DNA of 8,082 bases from Janthinobacterium sp. (GTDB lineage: Bacteria; Pseudomonadota; Gammaproteobacteria; Burkholderiales; Burkholderiaceae_D). Positions 1-6,284 of this stretch are shown piece by piece. The notes beneath the pieces are model-generated. The model ran no database searches. It saw only the letters and a list, made by a program, of their open reading frames with translations, and was not told the DNA's origin. Made by a program: the position numbers and the translations under genes. The stretch lies in NCBI GenBank assembly GCA_003482555.1, contig DMYQ01000024.1, positions 4,100 to 12,181 on the forward strand, read 5' to 3'. Positions within the stretch are counted from its first letter, which is position 1; each line of letters starts with the position of its first letter.

Positions 1-2550
1 ATCCAGATCGAAAAACTGTACGGCAAGAACCTGCCGACGGCCGACGTGATGAGCAAGGCGCGCGCCTACGCCATGGTGCAGGTCGAACGCCAGAAGAAGG
101 ACTTCATCCGCCTCGGCGTGCTGGGCGAATGGGACAATCCCTATCTGACCATGGCCCACGGTAACGAGGCCGACGAATTGCGCGCCCTCGGCAAGCTGCT
201 GGAAAAAGGCTATGTCTACCGCGGCCTGAAACCGGTCAACTGGTGCTTCGACTGCGGTTCCGCGCTGGCCGAGGCGGAAGTCGAATACCAGGACAAGCGC
301 GACCCGGCCATCGACGTCGGCTTCCCCTTCGCCGAAGCGGACAAGCTGGCCGCCGCCTTCGACCTGCCGGCCCTGCCCGCGGGCCAGGGCTTCATCGTGA
401 TCTGGACCACGACGCCGTGGACCATCCCGTCCAACCAGGCCCTGAACGTCAACCCGGAGGTGCGCTACGCGCTGGTGCAGACCAGCCGCGACGGCCAACC
501 CTTGCTGCTGATCCTGGCGCAAGACCTGGTCGAGAGCTGCCTGGCGCGCTACAAACTGGAAGGCGAAGTCGTCGCCACCTGCGCCGGCGCGGCCCTGGAA
601 GGGATCTCCTTCAAGCATCCGCTGGCCTCGCGGGACGCCGGCTACGAGCGCCTGTCGCCGATGTACCTGGCCGACTACGTGACCACCGAGAGCGGCACCG
701 GCGTGGTCCATTCGGCGCCCGCCTACGGCCTCGACGACTTTATCTCCTGCAAGGCGCACGGCGTCAAGGACGACGAGATCCTGACCCCGGTCATGGGCGA
801 CGGCAAATTCGCCTCGACCCTGCCGCTGTTCGGCGGCTTGAGCATCTGGGAAGCCTCGAAGCCGATCTGCGACGCCCTGCGCGAAGCGGGCGCCCTGTTC
901 GAGCTGAAGATGTTCGCCCACAGCTATATGCACTGCTGGCGCCACAAGACGCCGATCATCTACCGCGCCACCTCGCAGTGGTTCGCCGGCATGGACGTGA
1001 CGCCCAAGGATGGCGGCCCGACCCTGCGCGAAACGGCCCTGCAGGGCATCGCCGACACCAAGTTCTTCCCCGACTGGGGCCAGGCGCGCCTGCACGGCAT
1101 GATCGTCAACCGGCCCGACTGGACCTTGTCGCGCCAGCGCCAATGGGGCGTGCCGATGGCCTTCATCGTGCACAAGGAAACGGGCGAGCTGCATCCGCGC
1201 ACGCCGGAATTGCTGGAGCAGGTCGCCAAGCTGATCGAAAAAGACGGCATCGAAGCCTGGCTGAAACTCGACATCGCCGATCTGCTGGGCGACGAAGCGG
1301 CCATGTACCAGAAGAACAAGGACACCCTGGACGTCTGGTTCGATTCCGGCACCACCCACCAGACGGTGCTGGGCGGGCCGGCCGGCAAGGGTTCGCACGC
1401 GGCCCAGCTGCAATTCCCGGCCGACCTGTACCTGGAAGGCTCGGACCAGCATCGCGGCTGGTTCCACTCTTCGCTGCTGACGTCCTCGATGCTGAACGGC
1501 CGCCCGCCGTACAAGGCGCTGCTGACGCACGGTTTCACCGTCGACGGCGAGGGCAAGAAGATGTCCAAGTCGCTCGGCAACACGCTGGCGCCGCAGAAGA
1601 TTTCCGACACCCTGGGCGCCGACATCCTGCGCCTGTGGATCGCCGCCACCGACTATTCGGGCGAGCTGTCGATCTCGGACGAAATCCTGAAACGGGTGAC
1701 GGAATCGTATCGCCGCATCCGCAACACCTTGCGCTTCCTGCTCGCCAACACCTCCGATTTCAACCCGGCCGTGGACGCCGTGCCGGTGGCCGAGATGCTG
1801 GAAATCGACCGCTACGCGCTGGCCAACATGGCCGCCGTGCAAGACCAGATCTTGAAGAACTACGAGGCCTATGAATTCCATCCGGTGGTGTCGAAGCTGC
1901 AGACCTACTGCTCGGAAGACCTGGGCGGCTTTTACCTGGACATCCTCAAGGATCGCCTCTACACCAGCGCCTTGACCTCGCCGGCGCGCCGCTCGGCGCA
2001 GACCGCGCTGTGGCACATCACGCAAAGCCTGCTGCGCGTGATGGCGCCGGCGCTGTCCTTCACGGCCGAGGAAGCCTGGGCCATCTTCGCCGGCCCCGAG
2101 GCTTACAGCGCCAGCGACGAAACCATCTTCACCCAGACTTACTGGGAGTTGCCGGCGGTCGAAGACGGCGCCGCGCTGCTGGAAAAATATGCCGCCCTGC
2201 GCGCCGTGCGCACCGACGTCACCAAGCAACTGGAAGACGTGCGCGGCTCCGGCGCCATCGGTTCCTCGCTGCAGGCGGAGCTGACGATCAAGGCCAGCGG
2301 CGCCAAGTACCGGCTGCTGGCCAGCCTCGACGACGACTTGAAATTCGTCTTCATCACCTCGCAGGCCAGCGCCGTCGAAGTGGCCAGCGAAGCCGAAGAG
2401 GCGGTCGGCGTGACGGCGTCGGCGGCGCCGAAGTGCGAGCGCTGCTGGCACTACCGCGCCGACGTCGGCACGCACCTCGACCATCCGACCCTGTGCGGCC
2501 GCTGCCACGGCAATCTGTTCGGCGCCGCCGAAAAGCGCCGCTTCGCCTGA
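1..2550 (+). CDS. ileS: Isoleucyl-tRNA synthetase, 5'-truncated by window edge
   Basis: Class I aminoacyl-tRNA synthetase that charges tRNA-Ile with isoleucine in the cytoplasm and edits misactivated valine. The frame is open from base 1, so the true start and the N-terminal HIGH-motif region (roughly 100 residues, judged from the KMSKS position in E. coli IleRS) lie outside the window; the ATG at 46 is internal. Visible landmarks, numbered from base 1: editing-domain motif WTTTPWTIPSNQ near residue 135, editing motif GTGVVHSAPAYGLDDF at nt 694-741, catalytic-core DVWFDSG at nt 1330-1350, KMSKS loop at nt 1558-1572, then the helical anticodon-binding region. The C-terminus has a CxxC...CxxC zinc knuckle (Cys codons at 2434, 2443, 2494, 2503), as in full-length bacterial IleRS. 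The usual HGxDD histidine of the editing motif is Tyr; I recall this as normal in Burkholderiales. Likely first visible gene of an ileS-lspA-coaBC-dut operon. The stop codon lies inside a tandem repeat. Confidence 0.97.
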   Translation: MQIEKLYGKNLPTADVMSKARAYAMVQVERQKKDFIRLGVLGEWDNPYLTMAHGNEADELRALGKLLEKGYVYRGLKPVNWCFDCGSALAEAEVEYQDKRDPAIDVGFPFAEADKLAAAFDLPALPAGQGFIVIWTTTPWTIPSNQALNVNPEVRYALVQTSRDGQPLLLILAQDLVESCLARYKLEGEVVATCAGAALEGISFKHPLASRDAGYERLSPMYLADYVTTESGTGVVHSAPAYGLDDFISCKAHGVKDDEILTPVMGDGKFASTLPLFGGLSIWEASKPICDALREAGALFELKMFAHSYMHCWRHKTPIIYRATSQWFAGMDVTPKDGGPTLRETALQGIADTKFFPDWGQARLHGMIVNRPDWTLSRQRQWGVPMAFIVHKETGELHPRTPELLEQVAKLIEKDGIEAWLKLDIADLLGDEAAMYQKNKDTLDVWFDSGTTHQTVLGGPAGKGSHAAQLQFPADLYLEGSDQHRGWFHSSLLTSSMLNGRPPYKALLTHGFTVDGEGKKMSKSLGNTLAPQKISDTLGADILRLWIAATDYSGELSISDEILKRVTESYRRIRNTLRFLLANTSDFNPAVDAVPVAEMLEIDRYALANMAAVQDQILKNYEAYEFHPVVSKLQTYCSEDLGGFYLDILKDRLYTSALTSPARRSAQTALWHITQSLLRVMAPALSFTAEEAWAIFAGPEAYSASDETIFTQTYWELPAVEDGAALLEKYAALRAVRTDVTKQLEDVRGSGAIGSSLQAELTIKASGAKYRLLASLDDDLKFVFITSQASAVEVASEAEEAVGVTASAAPKCERCWHYRADVGTHLDHPTLCGRCHGNLFGAAEKRRFA

Positions 2551-2624
2551 TCCCGGCCGGGCCTGATCCCGGCTGGGCCTGATCCCGGCCGGGCCTGATC
2601 CCGGCTGGGCCTGATCCCGGCCAC
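2545..2624 (+). repeat. Five tandem 16-bp units overlapping the ileS stop codon
   Basis: Unit GCCTGATCCCGGCYGG occurs at 2545, 2561, 2577, 2593 and 2609 with no gaps. The Y position alternates C, T, C, T, C, giving a 32-bp higher-order period; the last unit ends in AC instead of GG. The first unit supplies the last Ala codon and the TGA of ileS. Because 16 is not a multiple of 3, the five TGA triplets fall in all three + frames. C-type units followed by the next unit form the 10-bp palindrome CCCGGCCGGG. No protein-coding role is evident. Confidence 0.97.
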
Positions 2625-2639
2625 CAGGCCTTCGCCTTC

Positions 2640-2666
2640 CCGCCAGCACCTCCCGCGCGCTGGCGG
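2640..2666 (+). promoter_or_regulatory. Hairpin upstream of lspA
   Basis: Perfect 8-bp inverted repeat CCGCCAGC (2640-2647) and GCTGGCGG (2659-2666) with an 11-nt loop, ending 22 nt before the lspA ATG. There is no T-run after it, so it is not a standard intrinsic terminator. It could affect readthrough or translation of lspA in the ileS transcript; that role is inference. Confidence 0.4.
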
Positions 2667-2688
2667 CCACGAACCCCACTGAAAATCC

Positions 2689-3192
2689 ATGGCCACTAAA
2701 AACCGCTTTTCGTCGAAACCGCAATCGTCCCTGCTGCCCTGGGTCGGTATCGCCACCATCGTCATCCTGTTCGATCAAATCTCCAAGATCACCATTACCA
2801 GGATGTTCACCCTGGGCCAGGAACGGGTCGTCACCTCCTTCTTCAACCTGGTGCTGGCGTATAACAAGGGCGCCGCCTTCAGCTTCCTGTCCAATGAAAG
2901 CGGCTGGCAGCGCTACTTCTTCACCGCCATCGGCGTCGGCGCCGCCCTGTTCATCGTCTACCTGCTCAAGAAGCACGCCGGCCAGGCCCTGTTTTGCTGG
3001 GCCCTGGCGCTGATACTCGGCGGCGCGATCGGCAACGTGATCGACCGCGTCCTGTACGGCCACGTGATCGACTTCCTCGACTTCCACCTGGCCAACTGGG
3101 GCCACTTCCCGGCCTTTAACATCGCCGACTCGGCCATCTGCCTGGGCGCCTTCCTGTTTATCATCGATGAACTGCGCCGCGTGAACAAATAA
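2689..3192 (+). CDS. lspA: Lipoprotein signal peptidase (signal peptidase II)
   Basis: Inner-membrane aspartic protease that removes the signal peptide of diacylglyceryl-modified prolipoproteins before the lipobox cysteine. At 167 residues it matches the family (E. coli 164). Four hydrophobic segments are visible at about 15-30, 70-92, 98-118 and 143-160. The two catalytic aspartates sit in conserved contexts: D119 in GNVIDR and D147 in FNIADS. The conserved N-terminal DQISK (D29) and YNKGAAFSF are also present. The ATG at 2689 is the only reasonable start, since the next Met (residue 39) would remove the first membrane segment, yet no clear Shine-Dalgarno sequence precedes it (CTGAAAATCC). 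It lies 138 nt after ileS, a looser gap than elsewhere in this cluster, filled by a tandem repeat and a hairpin. Only 13 nt separate it from coaBC. Confidence 0.97.
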   Translation: MATKNRFSSKPQSSLLPWVGIATIVILFDQISKITITRMFTLGQERVVTSFFNLVLAYNKGAAFSFLSNESGWQRYFFTAIGVGAALFIVYLLKKHAGQALFCWALALILGGAIGNVIDRVLYGHVIDFLDFHLANWGHFPAFNIADSAICLGAFLFIIDELRRVNK

Positions 3193-3194
3193 TC

Positions 3195-3198
3195 GGAG
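3195..3198 (+). promoter_or_regulatory. Ribosome binding site deciding the coaBC start
   Basis: GGAG lies 7 nt before the ATG at 3206, which opens the CoaBC frame. A nearer ATG at 3201 is only 2 nt after GGAG and is out of frame with CoaBC, so spacing favours 3206. Confidence 0.7.
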
Positions 3199-3205
3199 CT
3201 ATGGA

Positions 3206-4426
3206 ATGGAATTGACCGGTAAAAAAATCGTCCTCGGCCTGTCCGGCGGAGTGGCCTGCTACAAGGCGGCCGAATTGTGCCGCGCGCTGACCCGCGCCGG
3301 CGCCAGCGTACAGGTGGTGATGAGCGAGGCCGCCACCCACTTCATCACCGCCGTGACCATGCAAGCCCTGTCCGGGCAGCCCGTGTATGGCAGCCAGTGG
3401 GATGCGCGCGTCGACAACAACATGGCCCACATCGACCTCACGCGCGGCGTCGACGCGATTCTGATCGCGCCCTGCTCGGCCGACTTCATGTACAAGCTGG
3501 CGCACGGCGTCTGCGACGACCTGCTCTCGACCATGTGCCTGGCGCGGCCGGGCAAGGTGCCGCTGCTGGTGGCGCCGGCCATGAACGTGGAAATGTGGCA
3601 CAACCCGGCTACCCAGCGCAACGCCCAGCAGTTGCGCGAGGATGGCATCGTCCTGTTCGGCCCGGGCGCCGGCGACCAGGCTTGCGGCGAAGTCGGCTTC
3701 GGCCGCATGCTGGAAGCGCAGCAGTTGCTGGAGGAATTGATCGCCGCCTTCCAGCCCAAGGTCTTGAGCGGCAAGCGCGTGCTGGTCACGGCCGGCCCCA
3801 CCTTCGAAGCCATCGATCCGGTGCGCGGCATCACCAATCTGTCGTCCGGAAAAATGGGGTACGCGGTGGCGCGCGCGGCGCGCGAGGCCGGCGCCGACGT
3901 CACACTGGTGTCCGGCCCGACCGCGCTGGCGGCGCCCTTCGGCGTGCGCCGCATCGACGTGCGGAGCGCGCGCCAGATGTTCGACGCCGTCATGCAGCAG
4001 CTCGACGGCCAGCATGTCTTCATCGCCGTCGCCGCCGTGGCCGACTGGCGCGTGCAGAATGCCAGCGATCAGAAAATGAAGAAGCAGGCCGACGGTTCGG
4101 TGCCGGAATTGAAGTTCGAAGAGAACCCGGACATCCTGGCCACCGTGGCGGCGCGCACCAACCTGGCCGGCCATCCATATTGCGTCGGCTTCGCCGCCGA
4201 ATCGGAAAACCTGATCGCCTTCGGCGCCTCCAAGCGCGAAAAGAAGGGCATCCCCCTGCTGGTCGGCAATATCGGCCAGAATACCTTCGGCCAGGACGAC
4301 AACACCATCATCCTGTTCGACGAATACGGCCACACGGTGCTGCCGCGCGCCGCCAAGCTCGATCTGGCGCGCCAGCTCATTTCGGAAATCGCCAAACGAC
4401 TGGCCAAGACTTCGCTGTTCAAGTGA
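3206..4426 (+). CDS. coaBC: Bifunctional phosphopantothenoylcysteine decarboxylase / phosphopantothenate-cysteine ligase
   Basis: Cytoplasmic enzyme for two successive steps of coenzyme A synthesis: CoaB joins cysteine to 4'-phosphopantothenate using CTP, and CoaC decarboxylates the product using FMN. The 406-residue length matches the fused bacterial form. The N-terminal CoaC flavoprotein domain (about 1-185) shows SGGVACYK, active-site H75 in NNMAHID, PAMN at 124-127, and C160 in the ACGEVGFGRM substrate flap. The C-terminal CoaB domain (about 188-400) shows GPTFEAIDPVR, N211 in ITNLSSGKMG, AVAAVADWR, and K290 in DQKMKK; these correspond to the E. coli catalytic residues H75, C158, N210 and K289. 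It is preceded by GGAG at good spacing, lies 13 nt after lspA and 25 nt before dut, and is probably cotranscribed with both. Long open frames on the opposite strand and in the +1 frame are GC-rich shadows. Confidence 0.98.
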   Translation: MELTGKKIVLGLSGGVACYKAAELCRALTRAGASVQVVMSEAATHFITAVTMQALSGQPVYGSQWDARVDNNMAHIDLTRGVDAILIAPCSADFMYKLAHGVCDDLLSTMCLARPGKVPLLVAPAMNVEMWHNPATQRNAQQLREDGIVLFGPGAGDQACGEVGFGRMLEAQQLLEELIAAFQPKVLSGKRVLVTAGPTFEAIDPVRGITNLSSGKMGYAVARAAREAGADVTLVSGPTALAAPFGVRRIDVRSARQMFDAVMQQLDGQHVFIAVAAVADWRVQNASDQKMKKQADGSVPELKFEENPDILATVAARTNLAGHPYCVGFAAESENLIAFGASKREKKGIPLLVGNIGQNTFGQDDNTIILFDEYGHTVLPRAAKLDLARQLISEIAKRLAKTSLFK

Positions 4427-4451
4427 AGCTTTCACCATCACAGGAAAACGC

Positions 4452-4901
4452 ATGAAAACAATCGACGTCAAAATTCTCGACCCGCGCATGAAGGACCAAA
4501 TGCCGGCCTACGCCACCCCGGGCAGCGCCGGACTCGATCTGCGCGCCTGCATCGACGCCCCCCTCACCATCGAGGCCGGCCAGACCGTCCTGATTCCCAC
4601 CGGCCTGGCGATCCACGTGGCCAATCCCGGCTACGCGGCGATGATACTGCCGCGCAGCGGCATGGGCCACAAGAACGGCATTGTTCTAGGGAATCTGGTA
4701 GGCTTGATCGACTCGGATTATCAAGGCCAGCTAATGGTCTCGACCTGGAATCGCGGCCACAGCGCGTTCACGCTCAATCCGATGGAAAGACTGGCGCAAC
4801 TGATCGTCGTGCCGGTGCTGCAAGTGGGTTTTAATATTGTCGAAGAATTCGACACAAGCGAACGCGGTGTTGGCGGCTTCGGCAGCACCGGCAAACATTA
4901 A
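4452..4901 (+). CDS. dut: Deoxyuridine 5'-triphosphate nucleotidohydrolase (dUTPase)
   Basis: Homotrimeric Mg-dependent enzyme that hydrolyses dUTP to dUMP and pyrophosphate, keeping uracil out of DNA and supplying dUMP for thymidylate synthesis. All five family motifs are present in order: AGLDLRA (1), PRSGMGHKNGI (2), GLIDSDYQG with the catalytic Asp (3), NPMERLAQLIVVPV (4), and the flexible C-terminal RGVGGFGSTGKH (5), which closes over the nucleotide. The 149 residues are normal for the trimeric family (E. coli about 151). The start is supported by AGGA at 4442-4445, 6 nt upstream. Codon use changes inside the gene: from about 4681 it includes CTA, GTA, GTT, AAT, GAT, TAT and CAA codons that are scarce in the neighbouring genes. 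Its TAA merges with the ribosome binding site of the next gene. Confidence 0.98.
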   Translation: MKTIDVKILDPRMKDQMPAYATPGSAGLDLRACIDAPLTIEAGQTVLIPTGLAIHVANPGYAAMILPRSGMGHKNGIVLGNLVGLIDSDYQGQLMVSTWNRGHSAFTLNPMERLAQLIVVPVLQVGFNIVEEFDTSERGVGGFGSTGKH

Positions 4902-4910
4902 GGAAGTCTG

Positions 4911-6029
4911 ATGCCCGGTATTGTCCTCCCTGTCCTCCCTGTCCTGCTGGTCCAACGCTTGCGCGCCTGCGCGCCGCTGCTGTCGCTTGCCTTCCTGGCC
5001 GCCTTCCTGGCCGGCTGCGCGACGCCCGCCCCGCACCTTGCCGACAGCGTGCCGGCGGCCGCCCCGGCGGCGGAAGCGCGCGCCGTGCCGCCGCGCGTCA
5101 CGGCGGCGCAGGAAAGCCTGGGCAAGATGGTGGCGCTGCAAGATCGCCTCTACAAGGTCGCCGCCGGGCTGCTGATCAACAACGCCGACCTGTGCAAGAA
5201 CCAGGCCCGCAACCTGCTCGGCTTCACCGCCAAGAACAAGTATTCCTACCCCGGCGAATTCGCCGACGCCGCCCAGGTGGTGCTCGGCTACAACGAGCAC
5301 CTGCAAGTGTCGGGCGTGCTGGCCGGCAGCGGCGCGGCGCGCGCCGGCTTGCGCAAGGGCGACGGCCTGCTGGCGGCCGAAGGCAAGAACCTGCCCTCGG
5401 GCCCGAACGCGGAATCGCTGGCGGCCGCCGTCTTCGGCTCGCTCGTCGCCAAACGCACCAGCTTGAACATGACCATCACGCGCGACGGCGCGCGCCAGAA
5501 TCTGAACGTGCCGGTGACCCGCGCCTGCGCCTTCCGGGTCGACCTGGGCAACGCCGACAACGTCAATTCCTACGCCGACGGCCAGCGCATCCTGCTCACA
5601 CGCGGCATGATCGCCTTCGCCCAGAACGACGAATCGGTCGCCTACGTGATGGCCAAGGGCATGGCGCACAACATCCTCGGCCACGCCGCTGCGCAGCGCT
5701 CCACGGCCACCCTGGGCAGCATCATCGACAACCTGTCCAGCCCGCGGCCCGACCTGTCGATGCTGATCGGCAGCGGCGGCGTGCGCCCGATGGCGCAGGA
5801 AATGGATGCGGCCGCCGACAGCCTGGCCCTGTACCTGCTGGCGCGGGCCGGCTACAGCATCGACAACGCGGCCCGCTTCTGGCAAAAACTGGCGACGGCC
5901 TACCCGGCCAGCATCATGAACGACTACACGGCCAACCACCCGGGCACCGCCTTCCGCATCGCCGCCATCAACAGGACTGTGGCCAATATCAAGGTCAAAC
6001 AAGCCGCCAGGAAAGCGCTCAAGCCCTGA
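4911..6029 (+). CDS. Predicted lipoprotein with PDZ domain and degenerate M48 metallopeptidase domain
   Basis: A 372-residue predicted envelope lipoprotein. The signal sequence ends in lipobox LAGC (C36). A Pro/Ala-rich linker follows (about 38-62). A PDZ-like domain lies at about 120-205, with VSGVLAGSGAARAGLRKGDG as its recognisable core. The M48-like region runs from about 212 to 360: NSYADGQRILLTRGMIAF resembles the strand segment that precedes the zinc motif in M48 peptidases, followed by KGMAHNILGH where HExxH is expected. K249 and G250 replace the first zinc His and the catalytic Glu; only H253 remains. The downstream EAD-like motif reads EMDAAADSLAL, with Ala301 at the likely third-ligand position if D303 is aligned. 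Proteolysis is therefore unlikely; a chaperone, scaffold or inhibitor role is only a guess. Start 4911 has AAGGAAG at 4900-4906, fused to the dut stop. A TTG at 4959 would give a shorter, tidier 20-residue signal peptide but lacks a ribosome site. Probably read through from dut. Confidence 0.85.
   Translation: MPGIVLPVLPVLLVQRLRACAPLLSLAFLAAFLAGCATPAPHLADSVPAAAPAAEARAVPPRVTAAQESLGKMVALQDRLYKVAAGLLINNADLCKNQARNLLGFTAKNKYSYPGEFADAAQVVLGYNEHLQVSGVLAGSGAARAGLRKGDGLLAAEGKNLPSGPNAESLAAAVFGSLVAKRTSLNMTITRDGARQNLNVPVTRACAFRVDLGNADNVNSYADGQRILLTRGMIAFAQNDESVAYVMAKGMAHNILGHAAAQRSTATLGSIIDNLSSPRPDLSMLIGSGGVRPMAQEMDAAADSLALYLLARAGYSIDNAARFWQKLATAYPASIMNDYTANHPGTAFRIAAINRTVANIKVKQAARKALKP
4922..4945 (+). 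repeat. In-frame 9-bp tandem repeat in a signal peptide coding region
   Basis: GTCCTCCCT occurs at 4923 and 4932, followed by a partial third copy (GTCCT, 4941-4945). It is in frame and encodes Val-Leu-Pro twice, then Val-Leu. Gain or loss of a unit would change the signal peptide of the lipoprotein by three residues without breaking the frame. Confidence 0.8.
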
Positions 6030-6033
6030 GCGA

Positions 6034-6062
6034 CGGGTCGGCCGGTGCGCCAGGCCGACCCG
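6034..6062. terminator. Strong hairpin between convergent genes, possible bidirectional terminator
   Basis: Perfect 10-bp inverted repeat CGGGTCGGCC (6034-6043) and GGCCGACCCG (6053-6062) with a 9-nt loop. It starts 4 nt after the lipoprotein gene stop and ends 6 nt before the stop of the convergent small gene. The position is typical for a shared terminator, but neither side carries a T-run, so intrinsic termination would be non-canonical or the hairpin may only protect 3' ends. Confidence 0.5.
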
Positions 6063-6068
6063 CGACGT

Positions 6069-6212
6069 CTAGAAATTCGGAAAGTTGGGAAACACCGCCC
6101 CCATCAGCCAGGTCAGGCCGGCGCAAAAAATCACCGCAATAATCAGGATGATGAGCAGGCGCCCGAATTTCGGGTTGCCGTCATCGTCTTCCTTGTCGCT
6201 GTTCTGTGTCAT
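6069..6212 (-). CDS. Small acidic single-span membrane protein, 47 residues
   Basis: I do not recognise a named family. The protein starts MTQNSDKEDDDGNPKFGR, a charged acidic head, followed by a hydrophobic segment at about 19-40 (LLIILIIAVIFCAGLTWLMG) and a short tail FPNFPNF containing a repeated PNF. This looks like a genuine single-pass inner-membrane microprotein with the acidic N-terminus most likely cytoplasmic; the topology is inference. The chosen ATG (complement of 6210-6212) has a purine-rich GAGAGAAG just upstream. An in-frame ATG at 6254 would add 14 residues but overlaps the probable promoter. The gene is convergent with the lipoprotein gene and divergent from xdhC. A longer open frame that continues upstream on this strand is an antisense shadow of xdhC. 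Confidence 0.7.
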   Translation of the reverse strand: MTQNSDKEDDDGNPKFGRLLIILIIAVIFCAGLTWLMGAVFPNFPNF

Positions 6213-6242
6213 GTCTTCTCTCGGCAGGCTTTTCAAGCGCGT

Positions 6243-6248
6243 AGTATA
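6243..6248 (-). promoter_or_regulatory. Possible -10 element for the small membrane protein gene
   Basis: On the - strand, TATACT (one mismatch to TATAAT) lies 30 nt before the start codon of the 47-residue protein, inside the 72-nt divergent gap (6213-6284). I see no good -35 hexamer at 16-18 bp spacing. The + strand of the same patch reads TATATT and could alternatively serve xdhC. Confidence 0.25.
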
Positions 6249-6284
6249 TTCCATGCTTCGCAAGAGCACGCGGCGGGAATGGCC

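Noticed and set aside
243..1874. A 543-residue + strand open frame within ileS
   Set aside because: It is an alternative frame of ileS, extremely rich in Arg, Pro and Ala, with no recognisable domain; typical of GC-rich coding DNA.
3161..4489. A 442-residue - strand open frame antisense to coaBC
   Set aside because: His, Gly and Arg-rich composition without motifs; the + strand frame is a complete CoaBC with all catalytic residues.
4731..6002. A 423-residue - strand open frame antisense to the lipoprotein gene
   Set aside because: Low-complexity shadow composition; the + strand has a ribosome site, a lipobox and domain patterns.
6045..6284. An N-terminal extension of the XdhC-family protein from an ATG at 6045
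   Set aside because: It starts inside the terminator-like hairpin, overlaps the - strand small gene, is unlike family N-termini and lacks a ribosome site; 6285 is better placed.
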